Source of the DNA: an uncultured Christensenella sp.
GTDB lineage: Bacteria > Bacillota > Clostridia > Christensenellales > Borkfalkiaceae
Length of the DNA stretch: 64,000 bases
Reading direction: 5' to 3'
Assembly (NCBI GenBank): GCA_910586065.1
Contig: CAJUGI010000001.1
Location: 248,001 to 312,000 of the forward strand
The notes below the pieces were generated by a model. The model worked only from the letters and a program-made list of their open reading frames with translations, made no database searches and was not told the DNA's origin. This document shows, one piece after another, positions 16,548 to 25,101 of this stretch; the first letter of the stretch is position 1, and each line of letters begins with the position of its first letter. The translations under genes and the position numbers were made by a program.

Positions 16548-17468
16548 ATGCAGGATATTTTTTACCCTTCCAAGGACGGAAAGAACGTCGTTCACGCCGT
16601 AATATGGCAGCCGGAGTGCGAGCCTAAGGGTGTAATCCAGATTATTCACGGAATGTGCGAATACGCCGCGCGCTATGCGCCCTTTGCCAAATTTTTAAAT
16701 TTAAACGGTTATATCGTCGTTGCCGACGACCACCTCGGTCACGGCAGGTCCGCAAAAACCGAAAACGACCTCGGCTACTTCAACGACGCTCACGATTACT
16801 CAATCGTGGTTGAGGACATTCACGAGTTAAAGCTCACCGTTCAAAAAACTACGGGCGGTTTGCCTTGGTTCGTCATCGGTCACAGCATGGGTTCGTTCTT
16901 CTGCCGCAAATATATTTCTCTTTACGGCTCCGAGTTCAAAGCAGCTGTTATAATGGGTTCGGGCTTTAAGTCCAAAGCAACCTTAAACACGGCGCTTTTT
17001 GCGGTTAAGTTAAACGCTCTTTTCTGCGGCTGGCGCAACCGTAGCAAGCTTATCAAAAAGCTTGCTTTCGGTTCCTACAACAAAAAGTTCAGTCCCGCAA
17101 AAACCGAAAACGACTGGCTTTCAAAAGACCCTGCAAACGTAACGGCTTACGAAGCCGACCCTCTGTGCGGATTCAGCTTTACGAATAACGGCTATTATGT
17201 TCTGTTTTCGGCCATTAAACAGGCGTGCTCCAAAAAGGTAATTAACGCCGTCCCCAAAAATCTGCCGGTATTTTTCGTCGCGGGCGAAGACGACCCCGTC
17301 GGCGACTACGGCAAGGGAGTGAAAAAAGCGTACGAAAAGTTTAAAAAGGCGGGAGTTGAAAGCGTAAGCATCGCCCTTTACGAAGAGGGCCGCCACGAAA
17401 TTTTAAACGACTTCTGCAAAGAACAGGTCCAGTCTGATATAATAGAATTCATAGAAAGCAATTTGTAA
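16548..17468 (+). CDS. Alpha/beta hydrolase, monoacylglycerol-lipase type
   Basis: 306 residues; the ATG at 16548 follows ACGAGG. Motifs of the Hydrolase_4 (lysophospholipase/monoacylglycerol lipase) family are visible: HGMCEYAARYAPFAKFLNLNGYIVVADDHLGHGRS, nucleophile elbow GHSMGSFF, acid region GEDDPVGDYGKG and His in EEGRHEILND. It probably hydrolyses lysolipid or monoglyceride esters in the cytoplasm. It is likely cotranscribed with the SGNH hydrolase gene; a repeat element follows its stop. Confidence 0.88.
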   Translation: MQDIFYPSKDGKNVVHAVIWQPECEPKGVIQIIHGMCEYAARYAPFAKFLNLNGYIVVADDHLGHGRSAKTENDLGYFNDAHDYSIVVEDIHELKLTVQKTTGGLPWFVIGHSMGSFFCRKYISLYGSEFKAAVIMGSGFKSKATLNTALFAVKLNALFCGWRNRSKLIKKLAFGSYNKKFSPAKTENDWLSKDPANVTAYEADPLCGFSFTNNGYYVLFSAIKQACSKKVINAVPKNLPVFFVAGEDDPVGDYGKGVKKAYEKFKKAGVESVSIALYEEGRHEILNDFCKEQVQSDIIEFIESNL

Positions 17469-17486
17469 AATAAGGCGCGGTCTACA

Positions 17487-17572
17487 AACTGCGCATAACT
17501 TTGTTACGGCTCCGTTTTACTCGTTTCTAATCCGCGGAGCGCATAGCTCCCGCGATACGCGATATTTTATTA
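17487..17572 (+). repeat. Short, internally deleted copy of the intergenic repeat
   Basis: CTGCGCATAACTTTGTTACG matches the start of the long copies, and the distal hairpin-like end (GCGGAGCGCATAGCTCCCGC) is retained, but the middle is missing. It lies between the stop at 17468 and the start at 17575. Confidence 0.65.
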
Positions 17573-17574
17573 CT

Positions 17575-18339
17575 ATGGTTCAAAGATTTTCCGTTACAAT
17601 TCCCGCGCTCACAGGCGAAAATGAGCGCACCGCTTACGTTTACCTTCCGCAAGGCTACGGTGAAACGGAAAAGCGTTATCCCGTTATATATATGTTCGAC
17701 GGACACAACCTCTTTTCGGACGAAGAAGCCGCTTTCGGCAAATGCTGGGGGCTTGAAAACTATCTCGACGATACGCGCACGCAGGTTATTGTCGCCGCCG
17801 TCGAGTGCAATCATCGCGACCATGAACGCTTAAAGGAATACACTCCCGAAAGTTTCACTTTCAAGGACGGTTCTTTCATAAAAGCCAAGGGCAAAAAATA
17901 TATGGACTGGCTCGTAAAAGAATTCAAGCCCTACATAGACGAAAATTATTTAACTTTGCCCCAAAGGGAAAACTCCGCGATTGCGGGCAGTTCTATGGGC
18001 GGACTTATGACGCTTTTCGCCCTCTGCAAATACGGTAAATACTTTTCCCGCGGCGCCGCGCTTTCTCCCAGTTTGTGGGTAAACGGCGGAGCCACGTCAA
18101 ACGCGTTTATCGAAAAGGCGAAATTTACAAACGACGTAAAAATCTATCTGGATTACGGCAGTAAAGAATTTTCCAACCGCACTGACCGGAGGGAAACGTT
18201 TGCAAACACGTGCGCCGCTCTCATAAAAAAAGGCGCAAACGTAACCTGCCGCGTTGTCGAAGGCGGCACCCACAGCGAAGCCTCGTGGGAGCGTCAAATT
18301 CCTTATTTTATGTCGGCTTTGGGTTTCTTTCCCGTCTAA
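17575..18339 (+). CDS. Putative esterase, enterochelin-esterase/feruloyl-esterase-like (PF00756)
   Basis: 254 residues. The ATG at 17575 directly abuts the repeat element and has no recognisable ribosome site. The fold and motifs fit the esterase D/Fes-like family: YLPQGYGETEKRYPVIYMFDGHNLF, nucleophile elbow AGSSMGGLMTLFAL, and His in EGGTHSEASWERQ near the end. No signal peptide is visible. It could hydrolyse acyl esters from carbohydrates or other small esters; the substrate is unknown. Confidence 0.82.
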   Translation: MVQRFSVTIPALTGENERTAYVYLPQGYGETEKRYPVIYMFDGHNLFSDEEAAFGKCWGLENYLDDTRTQVIVAAVECNHRDHERLKEYTPESFTFKDGSFIKAKGKKYMDWLVKEFKPYIDENYLTLPQRENSAIAGSSMGGLMTLFALCKYGKYFSRGAALSPSLWVNGGATSNAFIEKAKFTNDVKIYLDYGSKEFSNRTDRRETFANTCAALIKKGANVTCRVVEGGTHSEASWERQIPYFMSALGFFPV

Positions 18340-18410
18340 TCCGCATATAATTTTGCCGGCACGGCACTAAAAGCTACAAAATTCATTATAATAAACTCGG
18401 AGGGTTTATC

Positions 18411-19598
18411 ATGAAAAACTTTATATTCATTTCCCCGAATTTTCCCGAAAACTACTGGAAATTCTGCCGCGAACTCAAAAACAACGGGTTCCGTGTGCTC
18501 GGTATAGGCGACTGCCCTTACGACAATCTCACCTATGAGCTTAAAAACTCCCTGCACGAGTATTACAGGGTAAACTCGTTGGAAAATTACGACGAAGTTT
18601 ACCGCGCCGTCGCATTCTTTTCGTTCAAGTACGGCAAGATAGATTTTATCGAAAGCAACAACGAATACTGGCTCGAGCGCGACGCCGCATTACGCACCGA
18701 ATTCAACGTCGAAGGTTTCAAAAACAAGGACGTCAAAAAAATCAAACTTAAATCGCAGATGAAGCGTTACTACAAAAAAGCGGGCGTGCCGGTCGCTCGC
18801 CATTACGTGGTAAAATCTCTTGCCGGATGCAAAAAATTTATCGATAAAGTCGGCTATCCCGTAATCGTCAAACCGGATAACGGCGTTGGCGCCAACGATA
18901 CGCACAAGTTGAAAAACGAGGAGGAGTTAAAAGCTTTCCTCAAAAACAAACTTTCCGTTTCTTATATTATGGAAGAGTACATAGACGGCGAAGTGGTAAC
19001 GTACGACGCGATAATCGACAGTAACGGCAACGCGATTTTCGAAAGCGGCAACATAACTCCCCGTTCCTTAATGGACGTGGTAAACGACAACGGCAACTGT
19101 ATGTTCTATATAGTAAACGGGCTTTCCCCCGATATCCGCACGGCAGGCGTAAAAACCGTTAAAGCCTTCGGTGTGAAAAGCCGTTTCGTCCACTTCGAAT
19201 TTTTCCGTCTTTTATCAGACCAGCATATCGGCAAAAAGGGCGATATAGTCGCGCTCGAAGTAAATATGCGCCCCTGCGGCGGAATCGCGCCTGATATGCT
19301 CAACTATGCAAACAGCACCGACGTTTACAAAATCTGGGCGGATATGTGCGCGTACGACAGTACGCTCGTGCCTTCGGGCGAAAAATATTTCTGCGGTTTT
19401 GCAGGACGTCGCGACGGCAGAGAGTTTTTCTATCACGAACAGGATATAGTCGATAAGTACAAAAACAATTTAAAGGCTGTCGGCAGGGTTCCGCAGGTTC
19501 TTTCCGGCGCAATGGGCAACGTAATGTATATTGCCAATTTCAAAACCGAAGAGGAATTAAAAGCCTTCTATTCCGACGTCTTAAAAGAAAAAGATTAA
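18411..19598 (+). CDS. ATP-grasp family ligase
   Basis: 395 residues; the ATG at 18411 has CGGAGGG upstream. After a Rossmann-like pre-ATP-grasp domain (FIFISPNFPENYWKFCRELKN) it has ATP-grasp elements: YPVIVKPDNGVGANDTHKL (phosphate-binding), YIMEEYIDGEVVTYDAII (adenine-binding), and FHFEFF/ALEVNMRPCGG (Mg ligands Glu and Asn). Members join a carboxylate to an amine or similar nucleophile via acyl-phosphate. The substrate cannot be inferred. It is followed by a strong terminator. Confidence 0.85.
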   Translation: MKNFIFISPNFPENYWKFCRELKNNGFRVLGIGDCPYDNLTYELKNSLHEYYRVNSLENYDEVYRAVAFFSFKYGKIDFIESNNEYWLERDAALRTEFNVEGFKNKDVKKIKLKSQMKRYYKKAGVPVARHYVVKSLAGCKKFIDKVGYPVIVKPDNGVGANDTHKLKNEEELKAFLKNKLSVSYIMEEYIDGEVVTYDAIIDSNGNAIFESGNITPRSLMDVVNDNGNCMFYIVNGLSPDIRTAGVKTVKAFGVKSRFVHFEFFRLLSDQHIGKKGDIVALEVNMRPCGGIAPDMLNYANSTDVYKIWADMCAYDSTLVPSGEKYFCGFAGRRDGREFFYHEQDIVDKYKNNLKAVGRVPQVLSGAMGNVMYIANFKTEEELKAFYSDVLKEKD

Positions 19599-19624
19599 AA
19601 CGCACATAAGCTGCATATAACTTT

Positions 19625-19661
19625 GCCGCCCGCGCCTTTCAAACGCGGGCGGCGTTTTTTT
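19625..19661 (+). terminator. Strong intrinsic terminator
   Basis: A perfect 10-bp GC stem (19625-19634 with 19644-19653) with a 9-nt loop is followed by GTTTTTTT. The preceding GCATATAACTTTG belongs to the intergenic repeat family, here fused to the terminator. Confidence 0.9.
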
Positions 19662-19827
19662 GCGCTTTCGCAATAATTTCCCCTAAAATTCACCTTGCGG
19701 TTTTTAAAAATACAAATTCCCGCGCTAAAATAATAACAAGTAAACGCAAAATAAAATCAAAGCAAAGTTCTAAACGCAAATTCTTTGCAATAAGTTATTA
19801 TACACATAGATTTTGCGGAGGCGGATA

Positions 19828-21303
19828 ATGCTTGATTACAACGTTTACGAGGACATCGCCCAAAGAAGCGGCGGAGATATCTACATAGGGGTGGTGGGGC
19901 CTGTCCGTACGGGCAAATCCACGCTTATAAAAAAGTTTATGACTGAACTTGTCATTCCCAACGTGGAGGACGGCAATTCCAAAAAGGTAATGACGGACGA
20001 ACTGCCGCAGTCCGGTTCCGGCAAGTCGGTAATGACTACCGAACCCAAGTTCGTGCCCGCAAAGGCAGCGCACGTCAAAATCGAAAACGCTTCGGCAAAC
20101 GTAAGATTCGCCGACTGCGTGGGCTTTATAACTAAGGGCGCAAACGGTTTCGAAGAGGACGGAAAACCCCGTCTGGTCTCCACGCCGTGGAGCGAAAAAC
20201 CATTGCCCTTCACCGAAGCTGCCGAACTCGGCACCGAAAAGGTGATATCCGAACATTCCACAATCGGGCTTTGCGTTACTACGGACGGCAGTATAGCCGA
20301 CATCCCGCGCGACGGCTACGTTGAGGCGGAAGAGCGCACGGTCTCCCGTCTTAAAAGCTCCGGCAAACCTTTCGTAATCGTCCTTAACTGCGTCGAGCCG
20401 GAAAAGGCTCCCGCAAAGCGGCTTAAAGACGAACTCGAGGCAAAGTACGGCGTAACCGTGCTTGCAACCAACTGCGAAAAACTCGACGCGGCGGCGCTTT
20501 TAAATATTCTCAAAGCCGTGCTGTTCGAGTTCCCCGTAACCTGTTTCGACGTTGACGTTCCCGACTGGACGCGCTTTTTGCCGCCCGACAGTTCGGCGGT
20601 TTGCGAACTTCTGGAAAGGGTAAAAGCCGCCGCCGCAAATATCTTTAAAATGAAAGACTGCGCCGTGTTCGACGATATGCTTTCGGACTGCAAATACTGG
20701 AAGAGGGAACTTTCGGTAAACTTAAGTCTCTCCGACGGCAAAGCAAAGGTTACTGCAAGCGTTCAGGAAGGAATATTCTTTGCGCTGCTTTCCGAAATCG
20801 CGGGCGATGAAATAACCGACGAATATACCCTGATGCGCTATGTAAAGGGCAGTTCCGAGGCAAAGAAAAATTACGACAAAATCAAGGACGCTTTCGAGTG
20901 CGCCAAAGTCAACGGCTACGGCATAGTCCAGCCCGACGACACGGATATGAGCCTTGAAGAGCCTAAAGTAATCCGTCAGGGCGGCAGTGTGGGCATAAAG
21001 CTCCGCGCAACCGCGCCCAGCTACCACATCGTAAAAATAGACGTAACCGGCGAGGTCAGCCCCATAATGGGAAGCGCCGGACAGAGCGAGGGCATAGTGC
21101 AGGGAATGATGCAGGGCTTCGAAAAAAATCCCGACGATATGTGGGATACGAATGTGTTCGGCAAGTCTCTCCGCGGAATGGTAAAGGAAGGGCTTTCAGG
21201 CAAAGTAACCTGTATGCGCGACGAAACGAAAACCAAAATGCGCCGCGCTATATCCAGAATCGTCAACGAAGGACGCGGCAGCGTCATATGTATAATACTG
21301 TAA
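19828..21303 (+). CDS. spoIVA: SpoIVA, spore-coat morphogenetic ATPase
   Basis: 491 residues from the ATG at 19828, with GGAGG 6 nt upstream; B. subtilis SpoIVA is 492. The start LDYNVYEDIAQRSGGDIYIGVVGPVRTGKST contains the Walker A. The middle (FADCVGFITKGANG) and the hydrophobic C-terminus (SRIVNEGRGSVICIIL) are typical. SpoIVA polymerises on the forespore outer membrane as the base of the coat, so the organism very probably makes endospores. TATACACA at 19799-19806 resembles a sigma-E -10 element, but the -35 is weak, so mother-cell control is inferred rather than shown. Confidence 0.95.
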   Translation: MLDYNVYEDIAQRSGGDIYIGVVGPVRTGKSTLIKKFMTELVIPNVEDGNSKKVMTDELPQSGSGKSVMTTEPKFVPAKAAHVKIENASANVRFADCVGFITKGANGFEEDGKPRLVSTPWSEKPLPFTEAAELGTEKVISEHSTIGLCVTTDGSIADIPRDGYVEAEERTVSRLKSSGKPFVIVLNCVEPEKAPAKRLKDELEAKYGVTVLATNCEKLDAAALLNILKAVLFEFPVTCFDVDVPDWTRFLPPDSSAVCELLERVKAAAANIFKMKDCAVFDDMLSDCKYWKRELSVNLSLSDGKAKVTASVQEGIFFALLSEIAGDEITDEYTLMRYVKGSSEAKKNYDKIKDAFECAKVNGYGIVQPDDTDMSLEEPKVIRQGGSVGIKLRATAPSYHIVKIDVTGEVSPIMGSAGQSEGIVQGMMQGFEKNPDDMWDTNVFGKSLRGMVKEGLSGKVTCMRDETKTKMRRAISRIVNEGRGSVICIIL

Positions 21304-21386
21304 CGCGTGCAGCATGGGCTGCATATTATAATAGGGGAGTGGCGCCGTTTGCGGAAAATTCGCGCGGGCGGCGGCTTCCGGTAAAT

Positions 21387-21422
21387 CCGCGGGCGGGAAC
21401 TTTTAAATAAGTTCCCGCCCGC
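21387..21422. other. 13-bp perfect hairpin after spoIVA
   Basis: CGCGGGCGGGAAC (21387-21399) pairs perfectly with 21410-21422 around a 10-nt AT-rich loop. Neither strand has a T-run. It lies between the spoIVA stop and the convergent small gene at 21486, so it may act as a transcript-end barrier for both. Confidence 0.6.
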
Positions 21423-21485
21423 GCCAAGTTTACGGATTAGAAAAATATTTACCGCCACGGAATATGCGGGTTTTCTGCAAAAAGT

Positions 21486-21641
21486 TTATCTGTTTTCTTC
21501 CTCTTCCTTTACTTGCGTAAAAGTTTCGGGAACAAGTAAATTTCCTTTGGAATCGAACAGCGCCGCGTCGTTTTTAAGTCCGGCAATGTAGGCAAGGTAC
21601 TGTTCGTCGGTCAGTTTCCTTATTTTTTTCTTTTTTCCCAT
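21486..21641 (-). CDS. 51-residue hydrophilic protein
   Basis: The ATG at 21641 has a clear GGAGG 7 nt upstream (CCGGAGGCTTTTTT). The product is highly charged: it begins MGKKKKIRKLTDEQYLAYIAGLK, contains ALFDSKGNLLVPETF, and ends KEEEENR. It resembles no family I recognise. Sense codons and the ribosome site support it as a real gene despite its size. It faces spoIVA and diverges from the large repeat-protein gene. Confidence 0.6.
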   Translation of the reverse strand: MGKKKKIRKLTDEQYLAYIAGLKNDAALFDSKGNLLVPETFTQVKEEEENR

Positions 21642-21980
21642 AAAAAAGCCTCCGGGTCCGTTTTTTAATATTATGCCCCCCGCGCCGGCGTTTTATTCCT
21701 GACTTTTCGGCGGTTGTTCGGGCTTAAACGCCTCGAAAAATCGTCAAAACAGCGCAAAAATTGCCCCAAAACACCTAATATTCCCGCTTGAACGAAATCA
21801 GCGGCAAAGGGGTGTATTTTAAATTGCCCCCCACATATGCCGTGCTTTTTGTTAAATTTTTTTTAAAAAAAGCCAAAAATCTCCGTAATTGTATTTACTT
21901 TTTTAAATTTTTGGTGTAAACTGTTATTAAGTAGCGGCAAAACCGCTTTATTTTCGGCTAAATACTCAAGAGGTGGAATT

Positions 21981-24900
21981 ATGGCAAAAAACGTTTACGA
22001 TGACGACGAATCTATGGAATATCGTCCCCCGAAGAAGGCGGACGTTATCCTCAAAATGGAGCGTGAAATCTCCGCAAGACAGGCTCAGATGCAAACCGAA
22101 ATTCAAAATTCGGCAAAGCAGATAGAGGCGGTGCTTGCCGAGCTTCAGAACATCAGAAAGGATTCCGAAGAAGCCGCTAACAAAAACGGCGAACTTATCG
22201 GCGCCGTTCAGGGCGACAACACGTCTTTAAAGCGCGAAATCAAATATCTCGCCGTTCAGAACGAGAGTATTTTCAATTCGCTTTCCGAAAGAATCAACAA
22301 GCTTGAAGAAGCGCTCGGAAACATTAACGCGGCGGAACCCGTTGCGCAACGGGAAGAAAAGAGCGTTTCTGCCGAAATCGATTACGACGTTCTGGCTGAT
22401 AAAGTTGCCGAAAGAATCGTCGTTCCCGCACCCGTCGTTCAGAGCGACGGCGCACCCGTGGTATATCAGACCGAAAGGCAAGAAGTGGATTACGACCTTC
22501 TCGTCGATAAAATCGTTGCAAGACTGCCTGTACAGGACGATGCTCCTTTATCGGCGAAAGCGGATATCGACGTGGAAGAACTTGCAAGAAAGGTTGCCGA
22601 GAACGTAAGCGTTCCCGCACCCGTATACGCCGAGGCGGCGCCCGCATATGCCGGAGCTGTTCCTGCGGCTCAGGCGGTTACCGTAAGCGCCGAAATAGAC
22701 TACGACTGCCTTGCCGAAAAAGTCGCAAGCCGTATTCCCGCACCCGAAGTCCACACAGTATATTCCGAAGCCGCACCCGCGGCGGTTCCCGTTACCGCGG
22801 AAATCGATTACGAAGAACTCGCCGAAAAGGTTGCAAGCAAAATTCCCGCGCCTCAGGTTCAGGCGGTTTATTCCGAAGCCGCACCCGCGGCGGTTCCCGT
22901 TACCGCGGAAATCGATTACAACGAACTGGCAGATAAAGTTATTTCCCGCATTCCTCTGCAGGAGGCGGTTTCACCCGATTACGTAGCGGCTAAAATAGCC
23001 GAGCAGATAATACTTCCGCAGGCTCCCGAAGTTAAGTTCGACTATGATGAGCTTGCAGGCAAGGTTGCCGAAAAGATAACGTTGCCCCAAGCTGAAGTTC
23101 ACGCCTATGCCGAAGCTGCTCCCGCGGCGGTCGCTGCGGAGCTTGACTATGACGCGCTTGCCGAAAAGGTTGCCGAAAAGGTTTCCCTTCCCGAAAACGC
23201 CGTCGATTACGAACTTCTTGCAGACAACATTGTTGCGCGTATTCCCGTACAGGAGAGCATTTCTCCCGAATACGTCGCTTCCCTTATTTCCGAAAATATC
23301 CCCGAACGCGAAATAGTGACCGCGGACGGACAAATCGATTTGGACGCGCTTGCCGGCAAAATAGCGGAACGCATCCCCGCGCAGGAAGCGCAGGCGGTTT
23401 ATTCCGAAGCCGCTCCCGCGGCGGTCACTGCGGAGCTTGACTACGACGCGCTTGCCGAAAATATCGTTTCGCGTATTCCCGCACAGGAAACGCAGACGTT
23501 TGAAAACGTTGAAATCGACTACGAAGCGCTCGCTGAAAAGCTTGCCGGAAGAATTCAACCCTCCGGCGGCGTTGTTGACGAAGAAGAGCTTTCCGACAGA
23601 ATCGCGTTAAAAGTCGGTTCACTCAAAGCGGACGACTTCGACGTGCTTGTTGACGACGAGGGTTGCGAATCAATATCCAGAACGATTGCCGAAAAACTCG
23701 ACTACGAACTTATTGCGTCGGCGGTTGCCGAAAAACTCCGTGCAGAGCTCGACCCCGCCAATGCGGAAGAAACCGATTACGAGGAAATGGCAAACCGCAT
23801 AAGCGAAAAGATAACGGTTGCGGGCATAAACGAGGATGCAATCGCGGATAAAGCCGCTGCGGCGCTTTCAAATTATCTCCCCGAAATCGACGCAGACGAA
23901 ATTGCGGATAAAGTTGCAAATCAGGTAATCAGCGCCCTGCCTTCGGTAGATAACGAATATATCTCGTCATCAGTTGCCGAAAAGATTATAGAAGCACAGG
24001 CTGAAAAAGACTTCGACGTAATTATCGACGAGGAAGGCGTTGAAACAATTTCCGAAAGACTCGCCGAAGTTGCAGGCAACGATAACACGACCGAACGTTT
24101 TAACAGCGTAGATAACGACCTTGCCGAAATCAAGGCTCTGCTTGCAAACGGAGCATATGTCGTTCACGAAATCGAAACCGTTCCCGCAGAGGAACAGCCT
24201 GCAATCGAAGAGCCCGAAGACGAACCCGAGGAGACTCTCGTTACCGTCAGCGACATAGTCGAAGAGGTTGAATCAGGACAGGATGAAGAGGAAATAACCG
24301 AAGAACAGCCCGAAGAAGAGGTTGTTGAGGAAGTTCCCGAAGAGACCGAAGAACCCGTTGAAGAAACGGTTGAAGAGGTCACCGAAGAGGAAATAACCGA
24401 AGAACAGCCCGAAGAAGAGGTTGTTGAAGAAGTTCCCGCCGAAACTCAGGTTGAAACCGCCGAAACTGAGGAAAACTCCGAAGAAGACGGCGACGTTGAA
24501 GAATTTACTTTGGACGATTTGACGGACGGACAGGGCGAAGGCGGCGTAGACTTTGCAAATATGATGCGCTACAACCGCAGTTTCATTGCAAGGATTATCC
24601 AGAGCACCGACGACCAGAAGGGTTATTACGGCGAAGTAAGAAACGCGCTGTTAAGCTACAAAAAGGTCAACTCAAATATTGCCTGGGGCGCAGAACGTTT
24701 CCATAAGGGCAGAGAAACCATTGCCCGCTTTAAAATCCGCGGTAAGACTCTTTGTCTGTATCTTGCGCTCAATCCCAAGGAACACGAGTATTCGGTTTAT
24801 CATCATAAAGACGTTTCCGGCGTGAGAATGTTCGACGGTACGCCTATGATGATAAAGGTTCAAAGTCCCCGCGGCGTAAAGAAAGCAATAAGACTTATCG

Positions 24901-25031
24901 ATGAAATGCTCGAAGCCCGCGGAGGAATTAAGAGGAACGTTCCTCAGCGTGATTACGCGGCTATGTATCCTTACGAAACTATCGAAGAGCTTATCGAAGA
25001 CGGACTTGTAAAGGACGTAAACAAAAAGTAA
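21981..25031 (+). CDS. Large repeat protein with conserved C-terminal domain, unknown function
   Basis: 1016 residues, ATG with AGAGGTGG upstream. Residues 1-110 are charged and coiled-coil-like. About 20 degenerate repeats of the form D-Y-x-x-L-A-x-K-V-A-x-R-I follow, joined by Pro/Ala linkers (VYSEAAPAAVPVT), to about residue 690. An extremely acidic Glu/Val segment (EEEVVEEVPEE) spans roughly 735-840. A compact basic C-terminal domain comes last (MMRYNRSFIARIIQSTDDQKGYYGEVRNALLSYKKVNS ... GRETIARFKIRGKTLCLYLALNP). No signal peptide or membrane helix is seen, so it is probably cytoplasmic. A weak promoter TTTACT-17-TAAACT (21894-21922) and a small AGCGG hairpin precede it. The place between spoIVA and rnj gives no function. 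Confidence 0.75.
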   Translation: MAKNVYDDDESMEYRPPKKADVILKMEREISARQAQMQTEIQNSAKQIEAVLAELQNIRKDSEEAANKNGELIGAVQGDNTSLKREIKYLAVQNESIFNSLSERINKLEEALGNINAAEPVAQREEKSVSAEIDYDVLADKVAERIVVPAPVVQSDGAPVVYQTERQEVDYDLLVDKIVARLPVQDDAPLSAKADIDVEELARKVAENVSVPAPVYAEAAPAYAGAVPAAQAVTVSAEIDYDCLAEKVASRIPAPEVHTVYSEAAPAAVPVTAEIDYEELAEKVASKIPAPQVQAVYSEAAPAAVPVTAEIDYNELADKVISRIPLQEAVSPDYVAAKIAEQIILPQAPEVKFDYDELAGKVAEKITLPQAEVHAYAEAAPAAVAAELDYDALAEKVAEKVSLPENAVDYELLADNIVARIPVQESISPEYVASLISENIPEREIVTADGQIDLDALAGKIAERIPAQEAQAVYSEAAPAAVTAELDYDALAENIVSRIPAQETQTFENVEIDYEALAEKLAGRIQPSGGVVDEEELSDRIALKVGSLKADDFDVLVDDEGCESISRTIAEKLDYELIASAVAEKLRAELDPANAEETDYEEMANRISEKITVAGINEDAIADKAAAALSNYLPEIDADEIADKVANQVISALPSVDNEYISSSVAEKIIEAQAEKDFDVIIDEEGVETISERLAEVAGNDNTTERFNSVDNDLAEIKALLANGAYVVHEIETVPAEEQPAIEEPEDEPEETLVTVSDIVEEVESGQDEEEITEEQPEEEVVEEVPEETEEPVEETVEEVTEEEITEEQPEEEVVEEVPAETQVETAETEENSEEDGDVEEFTLDDLTDGQGEGGVDFANMMRYNRSFIARIIQSTDDQKGYYGEVRNALLSYKKVNSNIAWGAERFHKGRETIARFKIRGKTLCLYLALNPKEHEYSVYHHKDVSGVRMFDGTPMMIKVQSPRGVKKAIRLIDEMLEARGGIKRNVPQRDYAAMYPYETIEELIEDGLVKDVNKK
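22761..22919 (+). repeat. DNA-level duplication inside the repeat-protein gene
   Basis: A 51-nt stretch at 22761-22811 recurs without change at 22869-22919, a period of 108 nt (36 codons). More diverged copies lie near 23109 and 23398. The identity suggests recent recombination-driven expansion of the array. Confidence 0.85.
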
Positions 25032-25046
25032 ATTAAGGCACAACGC

Positions 25047-25076
25047 GCGGGGGTTGATGGTTTTGTCAACCCCCGC
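25047..25076 (+). terminator. Hairpin between the repeat-protein gene and rnj
   Basis: GCGGGGGTTGA (25047-25057) pairs perfectly with 25066-25076 around an 8-nt loop, 16 bp after the upstream stop. The downstream sequence ATTATATG is not a strong T-run, so it may terminate, attenuate, or protect and process the rnj transcript. Confidence 0.5.
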
Positions 25077-25101
25077 ATTATATGTAAACGGAGTAGTAAA
25101 T

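Noticed and set aside
22227..23622. Several long antisense frames inside the repeat-protein gene
   Set aside because: They mirror the repetitive codons of the sense gene and have no ribosome sites or family resemblance.
25054..25101. Upstream start for RNase J at 25054-25057
   Set aside because: These codons lie in the perfect hairpin arms. The TTG at 25102 has a well-placed ribosome site.
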